A DNA stretch of 64,000 nt from Hamadaea sp013361475 (lineage in GTDB: Bacteria > Actinomycetota > Actinomycetes > Mycobacteriales > Micromonosporaceae): contig NZ_JBFAHM010000002.1 of assembly GCF_040654195.1 (NCBI RefSeq), forward strand, positions 372,001 through 436,000. Direction: 5' to 3'. The notes under the pieces were generated by a model. It was given only the letters and a program-made list of their open reading frames with translations. It did no database searches and was not told the origin of the DNA. The position numbers and the translations under genes were made by a program. The stretch's first letter is position 1. Every line of letters begins with the position of its first letter. Positions 42,030-49,861 of the stretch are shown here, piece by piece.

Positions 42030-42575
42030 TCATCCGTTCCGGGTCAGGCCTTCGAAGGACCCCGCGAACAGCCGATAGGCTCGGTCCACATCGGCCGGAT
42101 CCGCTCCCGCGACCAAGTCGAGCAGCAGCCCCCGCACGACTGCGACACCCACCCGGACCGCCTCCCGGGGTACGCCCGGCGCCAGCGCGGCACCGCTGTC
42201 CAGCCAGGGTTCGGTGAGCCCGCCCAGCAACCGGTCCGTGCCCGCCGCCCCTTGCGCCGCCAGGCCGAGGACCTCGAAGAACAGCCGGACGAACGGGCGT
42301 ACCTCGGGACTGCTGACGCGCTCCCACAGGGCGAGCATCAACTCCTGGGCCGACTCGTGACGCGCGGCCAACTCCCTCATCAGCTCCCGCTGCTGCCGTT
42401 CCACCGCCTCGACGATCGCCGCGAGGAGGCCCTCGTGCGTACCGAAGTGGTAGAGGAGCATCCGGTGGCTGCTGCCGATGCCGTCGGCGATCTCCCGAAG
42501 GCTCTTGCCGCCGATGCCGTTGGCGGCCGCGTACGCCGTCACCCGATCCAGCATCTCCGTCCGCGCACTCGACAT
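42030..42575 (-). CDS. TetR-family repressor
   Basis: Regulator of 181 residues. The HTH is KSLREIADGIGSSHRMLLYH at about 24-43, with the YHF signature of TetR proteins (LLYHFGTHEGLLAAIVEAVE). The ligand domain is helical and variable. The gene is divergent from an SRPBCC gene at 42599, with only 23 bases between the two start codons; a TGTACC-N4-GGTACA palindrome fills that space and includes its own start codon region. Self-repression and repression of the SRPBCC gene follow from the layout. Confidence 0.9.
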   Translation of the reverse strand: MSSARTEMLDRVTAYAAANGIGGKSLREIADGIGSSHRMLLYHFGTHEGLLAAIVEAVERQQRELMRELAARHESAQELMLALWERVSSPEVRPFVRLFFEVLGLAAQGAAGTDRLLGGLTEPWLDSGAALAPGVPREAVRVGVAVVRGLLLDLVAGADPADVDRAYRLFAGSFEGLTRNG

Positions 42576-42590
42576 GTACCGAATGGTACA
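42575..42590. promoter_or_regulatory. TetR operator TGTACC-GAAT-GGTACA
   Basis: Sixteen-base palindrome with perfect six-base arms, starting at the tetR initiation codon and overlapping the -10 (TACATT, 42587-42592) of the divergent leaderless SRPBCC gene. Binding would shut both genes. Confidence 0.75.
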
Positions 42591-42598
42591 TTGACCTC

Positions 42599-43015
42599 AT
42601 GCGTTGGGAGAACACGGTCACGATCGACGCGCCGACCGGCCGCGTCTGGGACCTCACCACTGATGTCGAGAACCTGCCGTCGGTGACGCCGACCATGCGC
42701 CGCGTCGTACGCCTCGACGACGGGCCGATCCACGAGGGCAGTCAAGCCAAGATCTGGCAGCCGGCGCAGACCCCGGCGATCTGGACGGTCACCAAGCTCG
42801 ACCCGTCGCGCGAGTTCAGCTGGCAGACGCGGCGGCTCGGCGTGACGATGACCGGGCGGCATCTGCTCGCCGACGACGGCGACGGCTGTCGCAACACGCT
42901 CGTCCTGGAGGTGACCGGACCGGGCGCGAAACTCGTCGGAGCGTTGCTGGGCAAGACTTTCGCCAAGGCGCTGGCGACCGAGAACGCTGGACTCCAACGG
43001 GCGGCCACCACCTGA
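42599..43015 (+). CDS. SRPBCC-family protein
   Basis: Protein of 138 residues with the START/Bet v1-like fold: MRWENTVTIDAPTGRVWDLT at the start, then WTVTKLDPSREFSWQTRRLG and a C-terminal long helix (GALLGKTFAKALATENAGL). Members bind hydrophobic ligands or act as polyketide cyclases. TACATT ends six bases before the ATG and no ribosome site exists, so the mRNA is probably leaderless. Controlled by the divergent TetR protein through the shared operator. Confidence 0.87.
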   Translation: MRWENTVTIDAPTGRVWDLTTDVENLPSVTPTMRRVVRLDDGPIHEGSQAKIWQPAQTPAIWTVTKLDPSREFSWQTRRLGVTMTGRHLLADDGDGCRNTLVLEVTGPGAKLVGALLGKTFAKALATENAGLQRAATT

Positions 43016-43020
43016 GACAC

Positions 43021-43056
43021 GTGCGGTGGCCGCCGGACTCCCGACGACCACCGCAC
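43021..43056. terminator. Bidirectional terminator hairpin
   Basis: GTGCGGTGG (43021-43029) and CCACCGCAC (43048-43056) form a 9-bp stem between the convergent SRPBCC (stop 43015) and chitinase (stop 43091) genes. Confidence 0.6.
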
Positions 43057-43090
43057 GACTTGTCCCGCGAACGCGTTGCGACCTACCGGG

Positions 43091-44998
43091 TCACGGCATC
43101 GCGGCCAGGTGACCGTGGACGCTGTTGGCGAACGCGTACCCGTTGCTCGCGTCCCAGTTGATCGACCACGTCATCGCGCCCCGGATGCTCGGCCACTTCG
43201 CCGGCGGCACGAAGCTGCCGCAGCTGGTCCCGGCGGCCAGGCAGTCGAGCGCGTTGTTGACGACACTCGGGCTGACGTAGCCGCCGCCCGCCGCCGAGGT
43301 CGACGACGGCAGGCCGAGCGCGATCTGGTCCGGCCGCAACGCGCTCTGCAGCTGGATGCAGGCCAGCGCGGTCAGGAAGTTGATCGTCCCCTGCCCGTAC
43401 GCGAACATCTGGTCGCAGCCGAGCATGCCGCCCGAGTTGTAGAACTGCGTGTGCACAATGGTCAGGATGTCGCGGATGTTCAGCGCCAACGAGAAGTACG
43501 CCGTCCCCGTCGACTGCATGTCGATGGTCTGCGGCGCCATCGTGATGAGCAGGCCGTCGCCCGCCTTCGACCGCAGCGACCGCAACGCCTGCTCCATGTA
43601 GGTCGCGTTGAGCCCGTTCTCCAGGTCGATGTCGACGCCGTCGAAGCCGTAGCTCGTCATGATCGCGTACACGCTGTTGGCGAAGTTGGTCGCGGCGGTC
43701 GCGCTGGACACCGAGACGGTGCCCTTCTCGCCGCCGACCGACAGGATGACCTTCTGGTTGCGCGAGTGGAGGGTCGCGACGTCCGCCTTGAACTGGGCGT
43801 CGGTGTAGCCGCCGAGCGCGCTCGATAGGCCGGGGTCGACGCCGAAGGTCACGCCGCCGGCCGAGCTGGGGTCGGCGTTGGCGAACGCGATCGCCACGAT
43901 GTCGTAGGTCGTCGGGACCGCCGACAGCCGCAGCGGCGCAGCGCCGTTGGTGAAGTTCTGCCAATAGCCCGTGAGCAGGTGTTTCGGCAGGGTGCCCGTG
44001 GTGCATCCGGTCGTCGTGCCGGTCACGCTCGCCGAGCCCGACTCACCACTGCTGTTGTACGCGCGAACGGCGTACGTGTGGCTCGTGCAGGCGGTCAGCC
44101 CGGAGATCGTCGCCGTCGTACCCGTCACCGTCGTCTTGAGGGTGGCGCCCTCGTACACCCGGTAACCCGTGACCGTCCCGGTCGAGGCGTCCCACGCCAG
44201 GCCGAGCGAAGTGTCCGCTGTGGACGTGATGCGCGCGTTGCCGGGCGTACCGGGGACGCCGGTGCCGCAGCCGGTCGTGGTGATCCTGACGCTGCCCGAA
44301 TGCGCCGACTCCCCCACGCTGTTGTACGCCGTCACGTCGTACGTGTGACTCGTGCAGGCGGTCAGCCCGGAGATCGTCGCGCTCGTGCCCGTCACGGTGC
44401 TCTTGAGGGTCGCACCTTCGTACACCCGGTAGCCGGTGACCGTCCCGGTGGACGCCGTCCAGCTCAGCGCGGCCGAGGTGTTGCTGATCGTGCCGGCGAC
44501 CGGCGTACCCGGAACGCTGGGCACTCCCGCGCCGGCCGTGCCCTGCAGCGAGACGTCGTCGGCGTAGTAATCGCCCGTGCCGTACCAGCCGTGCAGGAAC
44601 ACCTGCGCGCTGCTGCTCGACGCGGTGAACGTGACGGTCAGCTGCGTCCAGTTCGTGGCGCTCGGCGTCCAGGTCGACGTGCCGCCGGTGACGCCGAGGT
44701 AGACATAGCTGCCCCGAACCCACGCGGTCAGCGTGTACGAGGTGCCGGACACGACGGACACGGTCTGCGTGCAGTTGGCGTTGTCCGAACTGGACGCGGC
44801 TCCCCGCAACGCCTTCGTCCCCGTCCGCACCGGGGTCGTGACGACGCTGCCCAGCCCACCCGAGCAGCTCCACGGACTGAGTACGCCCGTCTCGTAGCCG
44901 CCGTTGGACAGCAGTTCGGCCCCGGTCGCCGGGGCGGGCGGGGCAGTCAGTAAGAGGACGGCGGCCGCGACCAGCGCCGTGATACGCGAAAGCTTCAT
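43091..44998 (-). CDS. Secreted GH18 chitinase with CBM and two FN3 domains
   Basis: Exoenzyme of 635 residues: signal peptide (MKLSRITALVAAAVLLLTAP), an N-terminal carbohydrate-binding module (about 28-155, GAELLSNGGYETG ... YYADDVSLQG), two almost identical fibronectin III repeats (164-243 and 249-332), and a GH18 barrel from about 339. The catalytic motif is FDGVDIDLE with acid Glu460; KVILSVGGEKG is the other GH18 signature. GH18 chitinases yield GlcNAc oligomers, which the NgcEFG-type importer at 51841-55297 could take up. GGAGGAG seven bases upstream supports the ATG. Confidence 0.94.
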   Translation of the reverse strand: MKLSRITALVAAAVLLLTAPPAPATGAELLSNGGYETGVLSPWSCSGGLGSVVTTPVRTGTKALRGAASSSDNANCTQTVSVVSGTSYTLTAWVRGSYVYLGVTGGTSTWTPSATNWTQLTVTFTASSSSAQVFLHGWYGTGDYYADDVSLQGTAGAGVPSVPGTPVAGTISNTSAALSWTASTGTVTGYRVYEGATLKSTVTGTSATISGLTACTSHTYDVTAYNSVGESAHSGSVRITTTGCGTGVPGTPGNARITSTADTSLGLAWDASTGTVTGYRVYEGATLKTTVTGTTATISGLTACTSHTYAVRAYNSSGESGSASVTGTTTGCTTGTLPKHLLTGYWQNFTNGAAPLRLSAVPTTYDIVAIAFANADPSSAGGVTFGVDPGLSSALGGYTDAQFKADVATLHSRNQKVILSVGGEKGTVSVSSATAATNFANSVYAIMTSYGFDGVDIDLENGLNATYMEQALRSLRSKAGDGLLITMAPQTIDMQSTGTAYFSLALNIRDILTIVHTQFYNSGGMLGCDQMFAYGQGTINFLTALACIQLQSALRPDQIALGLPSSTSAAGGGYVSPSVVNNALDCLAAGTSCGSFVPPAKWPSIRGAMTWSINWDASNGYAFANSVHGHLAAMP

Positions 44999-45045
44999 CG
45001 TTGCTCCTCCAGCAGAGAACCGAGGAACCTATAAGGAAGCTTTAT

Positions 45046-45073
45046 TAAATATTTGCGGACGTGCCTCCGTCAA
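45046..45073 (-). promoter_or_regulatory. Candidate chitinase promoter
   Basis: Minus-strand TTGACG (45073-45068), 16 bases, TATTTA (45051-45046) inside an A/T-rich patch. The leader to the ATG is about 40 bases. No DasR-type (TGGTCTAGACCA) site was found. Confidence 0.5.
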
Positions 45074-45088
45074 TGCATCCCGTCAGCG

Positions 45089-45147
45089 GCGGATCACGGT
45101 TGTGCTTGCTTCCGCGAGGCGGGGAAGCATGCACAACCGTGATCCGC
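45089..45147. repeat. Palindromic element C, likely terminator
   Basis: Perfect 17-bp arms (GCGGATCACGGTTGTGC at 45089-45105, mirror at 45131-45147) continue inwards with TGCTTCC/GGAAGCA. It follows the expansin stop codon by nine bases and precedes the chitinase promoter, so it probably ends the expansin transcript. Confidence 0.75.
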
Positions 45148-45155
45148 ACGGAAAA

Positions 45156-46490
45156 TCAGGGACTGGTACAGGACAGGGTCGGGATGCTGTTCGTGCCGCC
45201 CGACGTGCCGTTGAAGCCGAACGTCGCCGTCCCGCGCGCGCCGAGCGAGCCGTTGTACGACACGTTCTTCACCGTGACGGCCGATCCGCTCGTCGTCAGC
45301 GTGCCGTTCCACAACTGCGTGATCGTCTGCCCGTCGGCGTACGTCCACTTCACGGTCCAGCCCGTGATCGGGGCGCTGCCCGCGGTCACGGTGACCTCAC
45401 CGCCGAAGCCGCCCGGCCAGGAACTCGTGATCCGGTACGCCGCCGAGCACGCGCCCGTGGACGACGGCGACGTCGACGGAGAGACCGACGGCGAAACGGA
45501 CGGGGAAACGGACGGCGAGACCGAGGGGGAAACCGAAGCCGAGGGCGATCCGGTCGAGCCGCCGGAGGTCGTGTACGCGGCCGCCGTATACGGCACCGAG
45601 CACTGCGACGGGCACGGCAGGCTGAACGAGTACACCCGGCCGCCGTTGATCAGCGCGTCGTTGACGTCGCGTACGCGAATCTGGAAGGTGGTCGCGCCCG
45701 AGGTGAGCCCGCCGATGATGTAGGACTGGCCCATGTCGCTGTTCATGGCGGCGGCGTGCCAGGTCCCGTCGGCGAGGTACTCGACGCCGTGGATGCCGTT
45801 GGCGAGGTGGGACACCGCGATGGCCGGCCACCACTGCTGCGCCCCCTGCAGGAAACCGATCTTGATGTCGCCGCTGTAGTTGGGCGCGGGCACGAACTGC
45901 CAGCTGATGTGCCGGTTGTTCCAGTGGTCCGGGTAGAGGTCGGTCAGGGTGGCGCCGTTCTTGACGAACTTGTTCAGCGATCCCTTGGAGAGGTCGAGGT
46001 GGTACGGATCGTCGCGGCACCAGGCGTTGCCGTCGCCGCAGCTGTCGGCGACCAGCATGGTCAGCGTGCCGCCGTTGTACGCGTCGGCGACCCAGGACCC
46101 ATTGCGGCAGAACGCCTGGTTCGGCGCGCCGTCGTTGACGCCCGTGCAGTAGTCGGCGACTGAGACCTGGACCCAGCGTCCGCAGTTGCGTCCGTTCTCC
46201 CACATGCCGGTCTTGGCGGCGTCGGGCACCGGCCGCGTCGAGTACGCGTAGTCGCCCGGGGTGTTGAACACGTTGAGCGCGACGAAGTCTTGACTGTCCA
46301 AATTGGCCTGAGGCATCCCGCAGCCGCCGTAGGGCGAACCGAGGGCGTCGAACCAGGTGGCGTTGGCGGTGACCGGCGCAGGCGGATCGGGCAGCGCGAG
46401 CGCGGCGCCGGCGTAGCCGACGACGAGCAGGACAGCCGCGAGAACCGTGGAGCGCAGCAGGGTCACGCGCCTCGATCGAGGCACGCGCAC
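45156..46490 (-). CDS. Secreted expansin-like protein with C-terminal CBM2
   Basis: Protein of 444 residues. A signal peptide (VRVPRSRRVTLLRS, then hydrophobic core, cleavage near ALALPD) leads to a double-psi beta-barrel domain with conserved Cys (YGGCGMPQANLD, GRNCGRWVQVSVADYC, ADSCGDGNAWC) and the expansin-type second domain (WQFVPAPNYSGDIKIGFLQG). A (PSVS)n linker joins a family 2 cellulose-binding module (CSAAYRITSSWPGGFGGEVT, ending IPTLSCTSP). Bacterial expansins loosen plant cell walls without hydrolysis. GTG 46490 is chosen because GGAAG lies 8 bases before it; no ATG start gives a normal signal. Confidence 0.87.
   Translation of the reverse strand: MRVPRSRRVTLLRSTVLAAVLLVVGYAGAALALPDPPAPVTANATWFDALGSPYGGCGMPQANLDSQDFVALNVFNTPGDYAYSTRPVPDAAKTGMWENGRNCGRWVQVSVADYCTGVNDGAPNQAFCRNGSWVADAYNGGTLTMLVADSCGDGNAWCRDDPYHLDLSKGSLNKFVKNGATLTDLYPDHWNNRHISWQFVPAPNYSGDIKIGFLQGAQQWWPAIAVSHLANGIHGVEYLADGTWHAAAMNSDMGQSYIIGGLTSGATTFQIRVRDVNDALINGGRVYSFSLPCPSQCSVPYTAAAYTTSGGSTGSPSASVSPSVSPSVSPSVSPSVSPSTSPSSTGACSAAYRITSSWPGGFGGEVTVTAGSAPITGWTVKWTYADGQTITQLWNGTLTTSGSAVTVKNVSYNGSLGARGTATFGFNGTSGGTNSIPTLSCTSP
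45462..45540. repeat. 12-bp tandem repeat encoding the Pro/Ser/Val linker
   Basis: About six imperfect copies of a 12-base unit (GACGGCGAAACG-like on the plus strand) coding for repeated SPSV on the minus strand. Length variation between strains is likely. Confidence 0.75.
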
Positions 46491-46651
46491 GGGGACTTCC
46501 TTTCCGGTCGCGCCGTCCTCGGCTCTGGGCGGAGCCGGGCCCGTCCGGCGGGAGTGGACGGCGATGGATGTCCTGACTGTAATCCCGCGTCGTCCCACTT
46601 TCGAGTGTCAGCACGTTTCAGCCGCGTGCGTCCCGGGTAGCGGCGGACTCC

Positions 46652-47074
46652 GTGACGACCGACGAGTACGACGCCGGCAGCCGGATGGGACGAGCCTGGC
46701 TGCAGACCGACGACGGGCAGCGCTGGCGGCACGGACTAGGTGGGGGCACGTCCTCGCTGCGGGACGCGATGCGTGCCCTGTCCGCCCGGCACGGGCGGGA
46801 CTACCAACGCGGTTTCCTCGACGCGACGCAGATCCGGCGGTCGCTGCGCGAACCGCGGCCGATGGCCCGGCGCCCCGAGCGGGTCAGCGTCACGCTGACC
46901 GTCGAGGAGGATCTCGCGCTGAAGAGCTTCCGGCTCGGCGACGGCGTCTCCCCCGCCTCCCGCTTGCGCGCGATGCTGGCGGTCTACTGCGCCGACCCGG
47001 AGTTCCGCGCCCGAGTCGACCAGGAGGCGAAGGCGGCTCGTGAGGCGAAAGAGCTGAAACGCCCCGGCCGCTGA
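46652..47074 (+). CDS. Hypothetical protein with possible ribbon-helix-helix region
   Basis: Protein of 140 residues, no recognised family. The first half is Arg/Gly-rich (SRMGRAWLQTDDGQRWRHGL); the second contains RVSVTLTVEEDLALKSFRLG and a helix ending in charged EAKAAREAKELK, compatible with an RHH DNA-binding fold (beta-strand, then two helices). Start GTG 46652 opens VTTDEYDAG; no strong ribosome site is evident. It stands alone between the expansin gene and a small Cys-containing gene on the opposite strand. Confidence 0.6.
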   Translation: MTTDEYDAGSRMGRAWLQTDDGQRWRHGLGGGTSSLRDAMRALSARHGRDYQRGFLDATQIRRSLREPRPMARRPERVSVTLTVEEDLALKSFRLGDGVSPASRLRAMLAVYCADPEFRARVDQEAKAAREAKELKRPGR

Positions 47075-47120
47075 GCGACCACGCGAAGCGCGTCGCCCAG
47101 CGACCGGGGCCGGCCGTCGG

Positions 47121-47378
47121 TCACCCGGCCGGAGCCAGTGCGGTCTCCTCCGCCGGATCCCGCGCCGCCAGGCACACGATGCTGGCGTGCCGCGCGATCG
47201 CGCACGGGTCCGGCACCTCACACCTCGGGCAGGTAGTGCTTCCTTCCGGCGGAGTGTGCGCCGCCAGCAGTTCGCGGGCGGTCACCGCCAGTGGACTGTC
47301 CGGTGCCACGACCGGACTGCGCTCCACCGGTGGTGGTGGGACGGCGGCCGCCACCGCCGTCCGTCGTTTGCGAGCCAT
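47121..47378 (-). CDS. Small Cys-containing hypothetical protein
   Basis: Protein of 85 residues. The first 35 residues are basic and proline-rich (MARKRRTAVAAAVPPPP); the second half has a CPRC knuckle followed by Cys, His and Cys (CPRCEVPDPCAIARHASIVC), which could hold one zinc ion or form a redox centre. GGGAGGG six bases upstream supports the ATG at 47378. Family not recognised; convergent with the gene ending at 47074. Confidence 0.6.
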   Translation of the reverse strand: MARKRRTAVAAAVPPPPVERSPVVAPDSPLAVTARELLAAHTPPEGSTTCPRCEVPDPCAIARHASIVCLAARDPAEETALAPAG

Positions 47379-47478
47379 CACGGCCCTCCCTGTTCGCATT
47401 CGCACTGCTCATCCACGCTGCCCGGGGTGGGCAGCCTTCCCCTTGTCAACGAGGGGCAGGTGGGAGCCGTGCCGCGAA

Positions 47479-48042
47479 TCAGGCCGTCCGGACGAGGGGC
47501 AGCCGGAGAATCGTCCGGGCGTCCGGCGGCGAATGTGGTCCCGGATCGTCCAGATAGATCTCGTGATACTTCCCTTTGACCGCATAGCCGTGCGTACGGG
47601 CGAAATCGCGCAGCATCCGCAACGCGGGCGCCTTGTCGCGCAGCGACCCGGTGTAGAGGACCTGGGCCACCGTGCCTTCGTCGAGACTGGTCACCCCCAT
47701 GTCCGACAGCAGTCCCTCGGGAACGATGCCCCGCAGGGTGGCCGAGGCCTTGGCGACATCGGCGGTCCCGGTTTCCAGCGGCACCTGTTGCAGCAACGTC
47801 CAGCGCCAGGCATGCATCCGCTCCGGGCGCATCGGGCCGCCGTCGGCCGACCACCACAACGCCTCGGTCGGGTGCACCGCGAGTCTCAGGGCGACGGCGA
47901 CCCGGCGCAACGCGTCGGCGTACGCGGGAAAGGCGTCCGGCGCGCCGTGGCCGTCGAGTGTCAGGTAACGCGTGAGACCGGTCGTGGCGATCGCGGGCCG
48001 GGAATCGATCGCCGGCGGTCCGGTCATCAGGATCTCTTCCAT
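47479..48042 (-). CDS. GyrI-like small-molecule-binding protein
   Basis: Protein of 187 residues resembling the GyrI-like effector-binding superfamily: TRYLTLDGHGAPDAFPAYAD at the start, EALWWSADGGPMRPERMHAW in the middle and GYAVKGKYHEIYLDDP near the end, a pattern of stand-alone GyrI-like hydrolase/binding proteins in actinobacteria. It has no DNA-binding domain. Possible ligands include xenobiotics. GGAGG nine bases before the ATG supports the start. Confidence 0.8.
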   Translation of the reverse strand: MEEILMTGPPAIDSRPAIATTGLTRYLTLDGHGAPDAFPAYADALRRVAVALRLAVHPTEALWWSADGGPMRPERMHAWRWTLLQQVPLETGTADVAKASATLRGIVPEGLLSDMGVTSLDEGTVAQVLYTGSLRDKAPALRMLRDFARTHGYAVKGKYHEIYLDDPGPHSPPDARTILRLPLVRTA

Positions 48043-48098
48043 TGTTTCGGGCCTCCGTTCCCCACGGCTGTACCCGCCCAGCAGGGACCCGACACTGT

Positions 48099-48126
48099 TG
48101 ATCAGTGATTGGTGATCAGTGATTGG
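48099..48126. repeat. Direct repeat, 2 x 14 bp
   Basis: TGATCAGTGATTGG occurs twice back to back at the 3' end of the CBS-domain gene; the second copy contains the stop codon. Confidence 0.7.
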
Positions 48127-48559
48127 GGCGGGCCAGGCTGATCTCCGTGAGGACGGACTTCGCGTCGGTCAGTGCGAGTTCGCCGTCTTCCTGAGCGAGA
48201 TCGCCGAGGGAGATCACGCCGACGACGCGGCCTGCCTCGACCACCGGCATCCGGCGTACGGCGTGTTCGCACATGATCGCGACGACCTGCTCCAGATCGT
48301 CGTCGGGAGCCACGGTCACCACGTCTCGGCTGCACACCTCGCCGACGTGAGTGGTCTCGACGCCCCGCGACTCCGCGATGCCCCGGATGACGATGTCCCG
48401 ATCAGTGACTATGCCGACTAGGTGCCCTCGGTCGGCCACGAGGAGATCGCCGATGTCGTGGTCGCGCATCAGCCGCGCCGCGTGCACAATCGAGTCGGTC
48501 GCCTCGATCGTCACCGGATCGCCGGTCATCACGTCCCCGGCGGAGAGCCGTCCGCTCAT
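48116..48559 (-). CDS. CBS-domain pair protein
   Basis: Protein of 147 residues made of two CBS domains: AGDVMTGDPVTIEATDSIVH, DIGDLLVADRGHLVGIVTDR and the second DVVTVAPDDDLEQVVAIM, RRMPVVEAGRVVGVISLGD. Such stand-alone pairs bind adenine nucleotides and modulate partners; they are common in actinobacterial stress regulons. The ATG overlaps the preceding SnoaL-like gene stop by four bases, so the two are co-translated. Confidence 0.9.
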   Translation of the reverse strand: MSGRLSAGDVMTGDPVTIEATDSIVHAARLMRDHDIGDLLVADRGHLVGIVTDRDIVIRGIAESRGVETTHVGEVCSRDVVTVAPDDDLEQVVAIMCEHAVRRMPVVEAGRVVGVISLGDLAQEDGELALTDAKSVLTEISLARPNH

Positions 48560-48993
48560 CTGGAGCTGCCGGACTGGTCAGGGGCCTCGCTGATGTGCAC
48601 CGACGCCAGCTTCCACAGCCGCCCGTCGCGTACGCCGACCGCGGTGATCCGGCAGCGCCGCCCGAACGTCTCGCCCTGGTCGTGCCCGGCGCACTCGTGG
48701 TCGCCGATCGCGATCGCCGAGTCCCCGTGCAGGCGCAGGTCGACATGGTCGACGGTGAACGTGGTGTGGAACAGCCGGCCGTCTCGCCGGCGGGCCACCC
48801 AGGCCGGCTTGTCGAGCACCTGTCCGGCCCGGTCGACCCCCAGGAAGTCGTCGGTCAGCATCTCCTCGACCACGTCGACCAGACCGCGGTACTCGGCCGT
48901 GGTCCACAGTCGCAGCATCGCCCGCACGTCGGCCTCGGCGGTGGTCGAACCGGTCCGCGAAGTGGCGCTCGGAGCAGGCAGAACACTAGTCAT
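48556..48993 (-). CDS. SnoaL/NTF2-like protein
   Basis: Protein of 145 residues with an NTF2 fold: ADVRAMLRLWTTAEYRGLVD, MLTDDFLGVDRAGQVLDKP and the closing strands HTTFTVDHVDLRLHGDSAIA, RLWKLASVHISEAP (DUF4440-like). It may be a ligand-binding or ketosteroid-isomerase-like protein. Upstream AAAGGGG supports the ATG. It forms a two-gene operon with the CBS protein. The 82 bases to the ApbE gene hold nothing recognisable. Confidence 0.82.
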   Translation of the reverse strand: MTSVLPAPSATSRTGSTTAEADVRAMLRLWTTAEYRGLVDVVEEMLTDDFLGVDRAGQVLDKPAWVARRRDGRLFHTTFTVDHVDLRLHGDSAIAIGDHECAGHDQGETFGRRCRITAVGVRDGRLWKLASVHISEAPDQSGSSR

Positions 48994-49075
48994 GACGACC
49001 CCTTTCCTCGGTCGTCGCCGCTCAAACCTCAGTCTGCGCCCGTCCGCCGCGCCGCGCCACCGCTCGCGCCGCGGT

Positions 49076-49861
49076 TCACGCGATCGGCCAGCCGGGCGTC
49101 GTCGCGATCCGGCCGTCCGCCGTCACCACCAGCCCCTCATATCCGCCCAGCGTGGCCAGCCACTCCAGTGCACTCCGGCCCCGCGCGAACGCCGCGGTGG
49201 CGTACACGTCGGCCCAGAGCAGCTCGGGGCCGAGCACGCTGACCTGCGCCAGGCCGGTCGGGGGACGCCCGGTCCGCGGGTCGACGATGTGCGTACCGCG
49301 ATGGCGGGTCCCGGACGTCGCGACCGCGCCGTCCCGCAAGGTCACCGCCCGCAGGATCCGGCCGTCCCGCGCCGGGTCCTCGATGCCGATCCGCCACGCG
49401 GGCAGACCGCCGGGCGCGTGGACCCGCACGTCGCCGCCCGCGTTGACGCACCAGCCGTGGCCGGTCGGCAGATGCCGCGTGGCCCGCTCCACGGCCCACC
49501 CCTTCACCAGGCCGGAAGGATCGGTCCGCGGTGCTCCGCCGAGCGGGTCGGGCAGGGATCGCGCGTCGAAGAATCCACTTGTACGCACAAAGGCGTGATC
49601 GCACATCGCCAGCACCCGGCCGAGCAGTGGATCCGCCGCGGCCGGCGTCAGCTCGCCCCGCTGCCAGCGGCTGATCTCGCTGTCGGGCCGATAGGTGCTG
49701 AAGATCTCGTCGATCCGCCGCAGGTCGGCGAAGTACGCCGCCACCCCGGCCACGACAGCCGGCGTAGCCGGTTCGGGTCCCCGCAGGTGCACGCTGATCG
49801 GCAGCCCCATGATCTGCTCCACCCAGGCCCGCTGGGCGTACGCCGCAGCCGGGGCGGTCAT
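49076..49861 (-). CDS. apbE: FAD:protein FMN transferase (ApbE)
   Basis: Enzyme of 261 residues that transfers FMN from FAD onto Thr/Ser of partner proteins, Mg-dependent. ApbE blocks seen: GLPISVHL, IDEIFSTYRPDSEISRWQRG, DPSGLVKGWAVERA (conserved SG.VKG), CVNAGGDVRVHA, HIVDPRTGRPP and the C-terminal LWADVYATAAF. No clear signal peptide or lipobox is present. It is the last gene of a three-gene operon with an FMN-binding protein carrying a flavinylation motif, almost certainly its substrate, and a membrane reductase. Confidence 0.92.
   Translation of the reverse strand: MTAPAAAYAQRAWVEQIMGLPISVHLRGPEPATPAVVAGVAAYFADLRRIDEIFSTYRPDSEISRWQRGELTPAAADPLLGRVLAMCDHAFVRTSGFFDARSLPDPLGGAPRTDPSGLVKGWAVERATRHLPTGHGWCVNAGGDVRVHAPGGLPAWRIGIEDPARDGRILRAVTLRDGAVATSGTRHRGTHIVDPRTGRPPTGLAQVSVLGPELLWADVYATAAFARGRSALEWLATLGGYEGLVVTADGRIATTPGWPIA

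Noticed and set aside
45001..45073. DasR site upstream of the chitinase
   Set aside because: No match to the TGGTCTAGACCA core was found in the 5' region.
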